Part shown: one piece after another, positions 33,759 to 39,951 of the stretch | How positions within the stretch are numbered: position 1 is the stretch's first letter | How the letters are laid out: every line of letters starts with the position of its first letter | From: Chryseobacterium candidae | GTDB lineage: Bacteria; Bacteroidota; Bacteroidia; Flavobacteriales; Weeksellaceae | Assembly (NCBI RefSeq): GCF_004916905.1 | Contig: NZ_SDLV01000029.1 | Coordinates: 1-64,000, forward strand | Direction of reading: 5' to 3' | DNA: 64,000 nucleotides | Program-made: the position numbers and the translations under genes | The notes under the pieces: generated by a model | Seen by the model: only the letters and a program-made list of their open reading frames with translations | Databases searched by the model: none | What the model was told of the DNA's origin: nothing

Positions 33759-34030
33759 AGTTCAATTTTAATAAAAGCAAAGCTAGAAAACCTTTGCCGG
33801 AAAACGTAGTATAGACGATTTCTTTCTTGAAAATGAATAATAGAAGGAGTTTATAATTAAGAATTAGATTCTTGTTGAATATCAATATTTTTTTAATGTT
33901 AATTCAATAGAGGTGGGCTTTAGAGCCAAAACTTAAAATCTGCTACAGTTATTCAATTATTATATCGAATTTAAATCTCCTTTCAATCACCTTTCAAAAA
34001 TAAAAATTAAAAAAACAAAGAAAAAATTAC
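33759..34030. other. Intergenic region between the VOC gene and the Ro60 promoter
   Basis: AT-rich, no gene seen. The right end is occupied by the Ro60 operator and promoter listed next; the left end should hold the promoter of the VOC gene on the minus strand. Confidence 0.4.
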
Positions 34031-34066
34031 TACGCAAAAAGGTTGCGTAATATCGTTTTTACTTTG
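34031..34066 (+). promoter_or_regulatory. Ro60 operator (paired hexamer) and -7 box, copy 1
   Basis: TACGCA at 34031-34036 and TGCGTA at 34044-34049 are 13 bases apart start to start and here form a perfect inverted repeat (TACGCAA-N5-TTGCGTA). Nine bases further on lies TTACTTTG at 34059-34066. The same layout recurs at 36693, 36911 and 37797 in front of Y RNA units. Confidence 0.75.
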
Positions 34067-34126
34067 CATCAGAAATCAGAGAGGAAGTATTAATCCCTTC
34101 CATGTTTAACAATAAAAACAGTAACC

Positions 34127-35644
34127 ATGAAATTTAATTTTTTAAGAAAAGAAAATAAAGTAGTACAGAACTATGAAGGTGCAAAAGCATATGCCATGAC
34201 ACCTGCAGAAGAGTTGTATAGTGCTGTTGTTACAACAGGACTGTCCGATGCCAATTATGAAAAAGGAAATGACAGATTGGTGAGAATCCAGTCTCTGGTC
34301 AAAAAAAATGATCCTGAATTTGTGGCAAAACTTGCCGTATATGCTAGAAAAAATATGTACTTAAGATCCATTCCATTGGTTTTAACAACCGAATTGGCAA
34401 AGCGGACTTCCGGTACAGACCTTGTAAGCAAAACAGTAGACGGAGTCGTTCAGAGAGCAGATGAAATCACAGAATTGCTGGCATATTACCAGCTTGCCAA
34501 CAAAAGAACAGATACCAAAAAACTGAACAAGCTTTCAAAGCAGATTCAGAAAGGTCTGGTGAAATCATTCAATAAATTTGATGAATACCAGTTCGCAAAA
34601 TATAACAGAAAAGCGGAAGTAACCCTGAAAGACGCATTATTCCTGGTACACCCGAAAGCTAAAGATGAAAATCAGCAAACAGTTTTCAATAAAATTGCCA
34701 ACAATACACTGGAAACACCTTATACCTGGGAAGTGGAGCTTTCCGTTCTGGGCCAAGCGAAATTTACAGATGATGCAGAAAGAAAACTGGCTTTCAGAAA
34801 CAAGTGGGAAGAATTGATCTTCAGCAACAAATTGGGTTATATGGCAACTATGAGAAACCTGAGGAATATCCTGGAAGCTGGAGTGTCTTCTGATGCTATG
34901 CAAAAAGTATGCGCCTATCTTTCCGATGAAAGAGCAGTATCCAATTCAAAACAGCTCCCATTCAGGTTTCTTGCTGCTTACAGAGAATTAAAAAATATCG
35001 ATTCTCCATACCTGTCCTCAGTATTGGAAGCATTGGAAAATGCCGTTGTAGTGAGTGCCAGAAATATCAAAGGTTTTGGTTTTGAAACTTCGGTAGTGAT
35101 TGCTGCAGACGTATCAGGCTCTATGCAGAAAGCAGTTTCCGGTAAAAGTAAAATTTTGCTGTATGATATCGGATTGCTGATGTCCATGATCCTCCAGTCA
35201 CAGTGTAAAAATGTGGTAACAGGTATCTTCGGCGACCGCTGGTTAAGAGTTCCAATGCCGAAAAATGGTATTTTAAGGAATGTAGATGCATTCTACAAAC
35301 GTGAAGGTGAAGTAGGATACTCTACCAATGGTTATCTGGTCATTGAAGATCTCATCAAAAGAGGAGAACAGGTAGATAAAGTCATGCTGTTCACGGATAC
35401 TCAGCTATGGGATAGCACAGGAAACAGAAACTCCTTTGAAGACGTGTGGAAAAAGTACAAAGCCATCGCGCCTCATGCAAAGCTGTATATTTTTGACCTG
35501 GCAGGTTATGGTACGCAGCCGCTTGATATCAGGAAGGATGATGTACACCTAATTGCAGGTTGGTCAGACAAAATTTTCGATGTACTGAATGCTTTGGAAG
35601 ACAAAAAATCGGCAGTGAAAATGATTCAGAAAGTAGTGCTGTAA
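34127..35644 (+). CDS. rsr: Bacterial Ro60 (TROVE domain plus vWA) RNA-binding ring protein
   Basis: The 505-residue protein has an N-terminal HEAT-like TROVE ring (YEKGNDRLVRIQSLVKKNDPEFVAKLAVYARKNMYLRSIPLVL...) and a C-terminal vWA domain (about 320-505) with an intact MIDAS, VIAADVSGSMQ. Ro60 orthologues bind Y RNAs and misfolded or damaged RNA ends and partner with PNPase or other nucleases in RNA quality control. At 505 residues it is normal in length. The structured RNAs downstream (36742-38540) and the shared operator strongly support this assignment. No rtcB or rtcA is in the window. The symbol rsr is the Deinococcus name. Confidence 0.88.
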   Translation: MKFNFLRKENKVVQNYEGAKAYAMTPAEELYSAVVTTGLSDANYEKGNDRLVRIQSLVKKNDPEFVAKLAVYARKNMYLRSIPLVLTTELAKRTSGTDLVSKTVDGVVQRADEITELLAYYQLANKRTDTKKLNKLSKQIQKGLVKSFNKFDEYQFAKYNRKAEVTLKDALFLVHPKAKDENQQTVFNKIANNTLETPYTWEVELSVLGQAKFTDDAERKLAFRNKWEELIFSNKLGYMATMRNLRNILEAGVSSDAMQKVCAYLSDERAVSNSKQLPFRFLAAYRELKNIDSPYLSSVLEALENAVVVSARNIKGFGFETSVVIAADVSGSMQKAVSGKSKILLYDIGLLMSMILQSQCKNVVTGIFGDRWLRVPMPKNGILRNVDAFYKREGEVGYSTNGYLVIEDLIKRGEQVDKVMLFTDTQLWDSTGNRNSFEDVWKKYKAIAPHAKLYIFDLAGYGTQPLDIRKDDVHLIAGWSDKIFDVLNALEDKKSAVKMIQKVVL

Positions 35645-35871
35645 CAGGCACTGCTTTTAACATATAGAATAAAATAATCAATATATTCAGGAGCTTAATC
35701 CCGCTTTCCACTCTATCTTTTTCGCCAAAACTTTCTTCAAGCCATTCAGAAAAAGGATGCCGTTGCAATCGGGGCTAGGAATGAAAAAATTATAAATTAA
35801 AAATGATGAATTCTTCTTGATCATGAAGTAATAGTTCTTTGTAAAATTTAACAGAATGTATATGAAGAATA
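35645..35871. other. Gap between Ro60 and the dispersed repeat
   Basis: No gene, operator or clear RNA fold is seen here. A T-rich end of the Ro60 transcript without a strong terminator hairpin suggests transcription may continue. Confidence 0.35.
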
Positions 35872-36137
35872 ATAATAAAAAGTTGAAATCTCCAGCGATG
35901 AGAACTATGGAAATGTGAAATAGAAAACGGAAGGGTTAAGAAAATAAGCTATACGAATGGTAAGAAAATTCTATTGTTTGAAGCGCGACACAGAAGGTGA
36001 AACGAAGAACTAATATAACATTCGCGCAAGTTTTAGAATTTTTAGAGCGTGTAGGTTATTTTTAGCCGGAGTTTCCAGGTCTTGAACCTTTGGTTCTTTT
36101 GCTTCAAGGCAAAATGAACCAATAGGTAAATAAAAAA
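35872..36137. repeat. Dispersed 265-bp repeat, copy A
   Basis: Nearly the same sequence occurs at 37524-37789 in the same orientation. Shared landmarks include GAATGGTAAGAAAATTCTAT, AACATTCGCGCAAGTTTTAG and AGCCGGAGTTTCCAGGTCTT. No long frame is open in either copy. The 3' edge lies 18 bases before the DUF6584 start codon. Confidence 0.8.
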
Positions 36138-36155
36138 TGAAACGGCAAAACAACA

Positions 36156-36683
36156 ATGGGAAATTTATTGTACAGAATTGAACAGGATCTTAAAGAAGGC
36201 AGAAAGAAAAAGGCATGCGACAGATTGAGAAATATGATCAATCAGTTTCCTGATGATCTTTCCCTGAGAAAAAAGTTAGGGTATATTTACTTTGAAGCAG
36301 GATTTCTTGATGAAGCAGGTAAATTCTGGATTCTGTCTGCACCGGAGAATAATGAAATGGAAAATGCAGTACAGATTTACATAAAGTCTTTAAGCAATTC
36401 AGGAAATGCCATTTTAAAAGACATTGTTTTCAGAGGAGATAAAAATCTGCTTGATGAATATGCATTGAAGGTAATCACAGAACTTGAACAGAATAGTCTT
36501 ACAATCACAAAACAGATTCCTGTTTTCAAAACCAAAACAAGAGAGAAAGGAAACTATTCAGAAGATAAAACAGATTTTTTAAGTAAAATCGGAATCTTTT
36601 TATTGATCGGATTTATTATTTTACTTCCGATTTTAGGGGTTTTAAAACTTTTCGAAGTGATTTCATCATTATTTTATTATTAA
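36156..36683 (+). CDS. DUF6584 family protein with a C-terminal membrane helix
   Basis: The 175-residue protein starts MGNLLYRIEQDLKEGRKKKACDRLRNM with a short helical TPR-like part (residues 1-60, KKLGYIYFEAGFLDEAGKFW) and ends in a membrane segment (about 150-170, IGIFLLIGFIILLPILGVL). This layout matches DUF6584. It is inserted between the Ro60 gene and the Y RNA cluster; a functional link is possible but unsupported. Confidence 0.65.
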   Translation: MGNLLYRIEQDLKEGRKKKACDRLRNMINQFPDDLSLRKKLGYIYFEAGFLDEAGKFWILSAPENNEMENAVQIYIKSLSNSGNAILKDIVFRGDKNLLDEYALKVITELEQNSLTITKQIPVFKTKTREKGNYSEDKTDFLSKIGIFLLIGFIILLPILGVLKLFEVISSLFYY

Positions 36684-36692
36684 AAATAAAAC

Positions 36693-36728
36693 TGCGTAAA
36701 AAGATTGCGTACTTACAATATAATTTTG
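36693..36728 (+). promoter_or_regulatory. Ro60-type operator and -7 box, copy 2
   Basis: TGCGTA at 36693-36698 and TGCGTA at 36706-36711 (direct repeat, 13-base period), then TAATTTTG at 36721-36728 nine bases on. Transcription would start close to 36735, just before the first Y RNA-like hairpin. Confidence 0.75.
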
Positions 36729-36741
36729 CAGTGTTAATATT

Positions 36742-36807
36742 ACCGGTGCCGTTAGAAAGACTTACTTCGATTCCAAACTGACAAAGTCTTTCACCAGATT
36801 GCCCGGT
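36742..36807 (+). ncRNA. Y RNA-like RNA 1 (short, no tRNA module)
   Basis: Outer stem ACCGG/CCGGT, internal loop TGCCGTTA against ACCAGATTGC, inner stem GAAAGACTT/AAGTCTTTC (nine perfect pairs), apical loop starting ACTTCGATTCC. The TGYCGT on the 5' side and TTRC on the 3' side recur in the other elements of this cluster and match the general plan of a Ro-binding helix. Confidence 0.7.
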
Positions 36808-36812
36808 AGCTG

Positions 36813-36892
36813 ACCAATGTCGTTCATAAGAGTTCCATCATCAAACTTTTAATTTGAATCGAATCAAAAACTCTTATACATTGTTACTTGGT
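36813..36892 (+). ncRNA. Y RNA-like RNA 2 (short)
   Basis: Outer stem ACCAA/TTGGT, internal loop TGTCGTTCA against TACATTGTTAC, inner stem TAAGAGTT/AACTCTTA (eight perfect pairs), then a 35-base AT-rich apical loop. A TTTTT run at the end suggests termination. It lies 5 bases after RNA 1 and is probably cut from the same transcript. Confidence 0.68.
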
Positions 36893-36910
36893 TTTTAATA
36901 AAAAAACAAA

Positions 36911-36946
36911 TGCGTAAAAAGAATGCGCACTAAGAATATAAATTTG
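36911..36946 (+). promoter_or_regulatory. Ro60-type operator and -7 box, copy 3
   Basis: TGCGTA at 36911-36916 and TGCGCA at 36924-36929, then TAAATTTG at 36939-36946. It drives the unit with the 73-residue protein and RNAs 3 and 4. Confidence 0.72.
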
Positions 36947-37027
36947 TAAAGAATAAAACGAATAACCATGAATAATCATAAACCAGATCTAAAAGAAGCA
37001 CTGTATTGAGGTTAATACTCAATACTT

Positions 37028-37249
37028 ATGAAAAAAGCTAAAGCGTTAAGAAAGAAATTCGGATTCAATGAATATGAATTGATTGACTTCCCAAAGAAAA
37101 TTTCCGGTGTACAGATTTCCAGAATCTTATATGGAAATGAAATGGGTTGTTCGCGATGTTTTCCACACGGTTTTGAAGTGGTGAATGCAACGTATACAAA
37201 GTTCCAGCGATGTTGGAAGAAATACAGAAAAACCCAATGGAAAAATTAA
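37028..37249 (+). CDS. Small basic protein of 73 residues in a Y RNA unit
   Basis: The protein starts MKKAKALRKKFGFNEYELID and contains GCSRCFPHGFEVVNA and WKKYRKTQWKN at the end. It is strongly basic, has a Cys-x-x-Cys pair and is likely nucleic-acid binding. It is placed between operator copy 3 and Y RNA 3, with its stop codon 1 base before the RNA 3 outer stem, so it is translated from the same transcript. I have the impression of a conserved Ro-associated small protein but cannot name the family. A 13-codon frame at 36968 precedes it. Confidence 0.55.
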   Translation: MKKAKALRKKFGFNEYELIDFPKKISGVQISRILYGNEMGCSRCFPHGFEVVNATYTKFQRCWKKYRKTQWKN

Positions 37250-37250
37250 A

Positions 37251-37390
37251 ATCAGGTGTCGTTTTGGAATCATACTTCGAGTTAGGTCTTCAGATGTAGG
37301 TTCAATTCCTGCCATTCCTGTTGTAAACGGAACGTAGCTCAAAAGATAGAGCAGAAGAAAAAGAAGAGATTCCACCGTTTTTGCCCTGAT
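37251..37390 (+). ncRNA. Y RNA (YrlA-like) RNA 3 with permuted tRNA module
   Basis: Outer stem ATCAGG/CCTGAT, internal loop TGTCGTTTT against ACCGTTTTTGC, inner stem GGAATC/GATTCC. Above this is a T arm (GTAGG-TTCAATT-CCTGC), an acceptor-like stem CATTCC/GGAACG closed by a 10-base loop, and a D arm (TAGCTCAAAAGATAGAGCA). The order T arm, acceptor, D arm is that of a tRNA with its ends joined, as described for YrlA RNAs. Confidence 0.8.
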
Positions 37391-37396
37391 ATTATT

Positions 37397-37499
37397 AAAA
37401 GAGTGCCGTAGAAAAGATCTACTTCGGTTTAATTTGGTTCGATTCCAGAAAGGTCATGAAAGTGATCTTGTATAAGTCTTTTCGAACTTAGCCTCTTTT
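37397..37499 (+). ncRNA. Y RNA-like RNA 4
   Basis: Outer stem AAAAGAG/CTCTTTT, internal loop TGCCGTA against GAACTTAGC, inner stem GAAAAGA/TCTTTTC. The apical part has the sequence GGTTCGATTCC, like a T loop with a weak stem, and a small hairpin GGTCA/TGATC. It is nearly identical to RNA 6 at 38010. Confidence 0.72.
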
Positions 37500-37523
37500 G
37501 TTTAAATCATATCAATGAAAAAA

Positions 37524-37789
37524 AGTAATAAAAGTCGAAATTTCCAGCGATGAGAAGTATGGAAATATGACATAGGAAATGGAGGCGTTAAGAAAATAAA
37601 CTATACGAATGGTAAGAAAATTCTATTGTTTGAAGCGCGAGACAGAAGGTGAAGCGAAGAACTGATATAACATTCGCGCAAGTTTTAGAATTTTTAGAGA
37701 GTATAGGTTATTTTTAGCCGGAGTTTCCAGGTCTTGAATTTCTGGTTCTTTTGCTTCAAGGCAAAACGAACCAATAGGTAAATAAAAAT
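37524..37789. repeat. Dispersed 265-bp repeat, copy B
   Basis: Direct copy of 35872-36137 with scattered substitutions. It ends 8 bases before operator copy 4, which suggests that a repeat-plus-operator block was duplicated or inserted. Confidence 0.8.
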
Positions 37790-37796
37790 TTACACT

Positions 37797-37831
37797 ACGT
37801 AAATAGATTGCGCAGTATCAATATAATTTTG
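37797..37831 (+). promoter_or_regulatory. Ro60-type operator and -7 box, copy 4
   Basis: TACGTA at 37797-37802 and TGCGCA at 37810-37815, then TAATTTTG at 37824-37831. The 13-base period is preserved; the gap to the -7 box is 8 bases instead of 9. Confidence 0.72.
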
Positions 37832-37860
37832 TAAAAAGAAAACTAATAACTAAAAATAAA

Positions 37861-38007
37861 AAATCGAGTGTCGTCTTAGAATCATACTTCGAGATTGAGT
37901 AAACATTGGGTCGCAGGTTCGAATCCTGTCTTTTCCCTCGAAAAGGAGAAGTAGCTCAGCAGGTAGAGCAAATGCACGGAAGATTCTGAAAAATATTACC
38001 TTGATTT
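37861..38007 (+). ncRNA. Y RNA (YrlA-like) RNA 5 with permuted tRNA module
   Basis: Outer stem AAATCGA/TTGATTT (one G-T), 5' internal loop with TGTCGTC, inner stem AGAATC/GATTCT. The tRNA module has the T arm GCAGG-TTCGAAT-CCTGT, acceptor-like stem CTTTTCC/GGAGAAG (seven pairs, one G-T) closed by an 8-base loop, and a canonical D arm TAGCTCAGCAGGTAGAGCA. Confidence 0.82.
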
Positions 38008-38009
38008 GT

Positions 38010-38111
38010 AAAAGAGTGCTGTAGAAAAGGCCTGCTTCGGTTTAATTTGGTTCGACTTCAGAAGGTCATGAAAGTGATCTTGTATAAGTCTTTTCGAACT
38101 TAGCCTCTTTT
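38010..38111 (+). ncRNA. Y RNA-like RNA 6
   Basis: Same fold as RNA 4: AAAAGAG/CTCTTTT outer stem, TGCTGTA in place of TGCCGTA, GAAAAGG inner arm, GGTTCGACTTC segment and GGTCA/TGATC hairpin. A TTTTTT tract follows. Confidence 0.72.
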
Positions 38112-38120
38112 TTATTTTAA

Positions 38121-38280
38121 AAACAAACAAGTGCCGTAGAAAAATGTTACTTCGCTCATCACGACGGGGTCACGGGTTCGAATCCCGTCTCTTCCACAAT
38201 AAAAAAACACAGTCTATATAGGAAGAGTAGCTCAGCTGGTTAGAGCACGACTGCATTATTCGTTTTTTGCCTTGTTTTTA
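38121..38280 (+). ncRNA. Y RNA (YrlA-like) RNA 7 with permuted tRNA module
   Basis: Outer stem AAACAAG/CTTGTTT, 5' internal loop starting TGCCGTA, inner arms GAAAAATG/CATTATTC with one mismatch. The T arm ACGGG-TTCGAAT-CCCGT is perfect, the acceptor-like stem CTCTTCC/GGAAGAG has seven perfect pairs closed by a 25-base A-rich loop, and the D arm TAGCTCAGCTGGTTAGAGCA could come from any bacterial tRNA. Confidence 0.82.
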
Positions 38281-38288
38281 CAACATAC

Positions 38289-38394
38289 AAGAAGCCGGAA
38301 GTGGGACGTTGAAAGATCTTTGTATATAATTTTCTATAAAGTCAGATAGATTATCGGCTTTAACCTCTTTCTTCTTTCCACTTCCAGCTTCTTT
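38289..38394 (+). ncRNA. Long-hairpin RNA between the Y RNAs
   Basis: Perfect arms AAGAAGC and GGAAGTGG pair with CCACTTCC and GCTTCTT (15 pairs, one C-A mismatch). The TGYCGT motif is absent. The interior contains GTTGAAAGATCTTTGTA, which resembles the core GCAGAAGATCTTTA of the hairpins in the tRNA array. Class unknown. Confidence 0.5.
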
Positions 38395-38403
38395 ATATTA
38401 CTA

Positions 38404-38540
38404 TTTTGAAGTGTCGTTAGGAAAAAATTCATCGTAACACAATTAGGGGAGGAATAGCGAAGCCGGTCACTCCGGCAAGGTTATCCGGTTCGACTCCGGC
38501 AAACGTTAGCCCGTTTTTTTCCTTACTATTACCTTTAAAA
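38404..38540 (+). ncRNA. Y RNA-like RNA 8 with T arm and extra hairpin
   Basis: Outer stem TTTTGAAG/CTTTAAAA (one G-T), internal loop TGTCGTTA against TTACTATTAC, inner arms GGAAAAAA/TTTTTTTCC. The apical part has the hairpin GCCGG/CCGGC and a T-like arm CCGG-TTCGACT-CCGG. It ends next to the convergent HTH gene. Confidence 0.68.
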
Positions 38541-38551
38541 AAGCCGGTAGT

Positions 38552-38890
38552 TTACTTACCGGCAATTTTCATTGTATCTTCAAGCTCTTCTTCAAACATC
38601 ACTTTCCACTTAGAAAGAGTAGTTCTGCTTATTTTATATTTTCTGGACATATAACTTATGGAATGACCATGCTTTTTCTGATACTGCAGTAATTTTAGCA
38701 TAGTCTGTTTGTCATAGGTTTTGAGTTTTTGATTTTCTCTGGACTGCTTGAACAGTTTTTCATTGAATTTAAGCACATCCTCACTGGTATGAAGCTTTTC
38801 AAGAAGTTCTTTGATTTTCGGATCTTTCAGCTTTTCAGGATATTCCGTTTTAAGCATATCCAGGTAAATTTTTTTATAATTGGGACGCAT
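38552..38890 (-). CDS. Helix-turn-helix protein, 112 residues
   Basis: The C-terminal part (YQKKHGHSISYMSRKYKISRTTLSKWKVMFEEEL) is a clear HTH of the type found in IS3-like transposase OrfA and in small flavobacterial regulators. There is no OrfB and no inverted repeats nearby, so an active IS is unlikely. It stands 11 bases after the next HTH gene and convergent to the Y RNA cluster. A hairpin GCCGGTA/TACCGGC at 38543-38563 overlaps its stop. Confidence 0.6.
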   Translation of the reverse strand: MRPNYKKIYLDMLKTEYPEKLKDPKIKELLEKLHTSEDVLKFNEKLFKQSRENQKLKTYDKQTMLKLLQYQKKHGHSISYMSRKYKISRTTLSKWKVMFEEELEDTMKIAGK

Positions 38891-38901
38891 GTCTTATCTG
38901 T

Positions 38902-39330
38902 TTATCCGTTTGCATTATCACTCTTCTGAAGCCATCTGTGAAGGGTACTTTTCGGAATAGAATATTCTTTAATCACTTCACTATGGGTCATCTCACCGGA
39001 AAGAATTCTTTTCATGATAAAGTCTTTGATTTCCTGAGTATAAATATTTTTCCTGAAATAAGGCGTTTTTTCGGACTTCTGCTGGTTTTTGTTAATGGCA
39101 GAAGGAGGGGCGTATAAAATCAAATGTGAGCTGTAAAGTCTGAAAAAATCATATTCCAGTAACTTGCTCCATCTTAAAAGAAGATCCGTATCCATTGATT
39201 TGCTGTCATACATCATTTCAACAGTCTCTTCATCTTTACTTAAAAATTTGCATATCCTCTCTACTGTAATTTCATTTTCATCAACTCTTTCCTTTATAAA
39301 TTTCCCAATATGGATTTCTTTATATAACAT
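38902..39330 (-). CDS. Helix-turn-helix protein, 142 residues
   Basis: The protein has an N-terminal region resembling a Cro/XRE-like fold (FIKERVDENEITVERICKFLS) and a C-terminal HTH (MTHSEVIKEYSIPKSTLHRWLQKS). It forms an operon with the 112-residue HTH protein. Both may be regulators or remnants of transposase-like families; neither is proven to act on the Ro60-type operator. Confidence 0.6.
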   Translation of the reverse strand: MLYKEIHIGKFIKERVDENEITVERICKFLSKDEETVEMMYDSKSMDTDLLLRWSKLLEYDFFRLYSSHLILYAPPSAINKNQQKSEKTPYFRKNIYTQEIKDFIMKRILSGEMTHSEVIKEYSIPKSTLHRWLQKSDNANG

Positions 39331-39936
39331 TTTTACTGAATATTGTTCTTTTGTTTAAATTTATATATAAAAAAACGAGAATAGGTGCTGTATATATTAT
39401 GCTTTGCAGGGAATAATTCACAAAAATTTGAAATTGATTAACAATAGAAACAATGATTTAAGAATACTAAAATAGGTTTTATAAGACTACTATTTATCTT
39501 ATAAAATGGATATGTATTTTGCTAAATATCTTAATAACAGGCGGGTAGGGATCGCCTTAATGTACTTGCAATATATTCTTTATTTTCAATGGTTTTCTCT
39601 TCTTCTCTTTCAAACTTCTTTTCCTGCCATTTGTGTCAAATAATATATAACCTATTAAGGTTTTATGCAATTCTATGAGTTAAAGCTGCAGATAAACTGA
39701 TAAACAGCTTTTTACACATTGAATTTTAAATTAGTACCGAATAATTGCTTATTCTTTTTCAAATGTAGACAAAAATAAGAAGTAAAAAGAATCATAAATA
39801 TAAAAATTATAGATTATATATTTATTTTAATTAAAATTAACATATTATAAGAACTGATGTGGGAATTATTTAAATGGCGGATTTGTTTCTCAAAAAATCA
39901 TAAAAAGAAAAAATTGTGTACCATCGGGACAGTCCA
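39331..39936. other. Intergenic region before the SulP gene
   Basis: About 600 AT-rich bases without a supported gene. Contains the divergent promoters of the HTH pair and of the SulP gene. Confidence 0.4.
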
Positions 39937-39944
39937 TACCTTTG
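39937..39944 (+). promoter_or_regulatory. -7 box directly before the SulP start
   Basis: TACCTTTG fits TAnnTTTG and ends 7 bases before the ATG at 39952, so the mRNA would be leaderless or nearly so. The same geometry is seen at 12488. Confidence 0.4.
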
Positions 39945-39951
39945 CCTATCA

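Noticed and set aside
37251..38280. Ordinary tRNA genes or split tRNA fragments in the Y RNA region
   Set aside because: The T arm precedes the D arm and no anticodon arm with a plausible anticodon can be drawn, so these are not decoding tRNAs.
38543..38563. GCCGGTA/TACCGGC hairpin as a terminator of the Y RNA cluster
   Set aside because: It overlaps the end of the convergent HTH gene and has no T run on the plus strand; the T-rich inner arm of the last Y RNA is a better end signal.
38552..39330. Insertion sequence based on the two OrfA-like HTH proteins
   Set aside because: No OrfB/transposase catalytic gene, no inverted repeats and no target duplications were found; similar HTH proteins exist outside IS elements.
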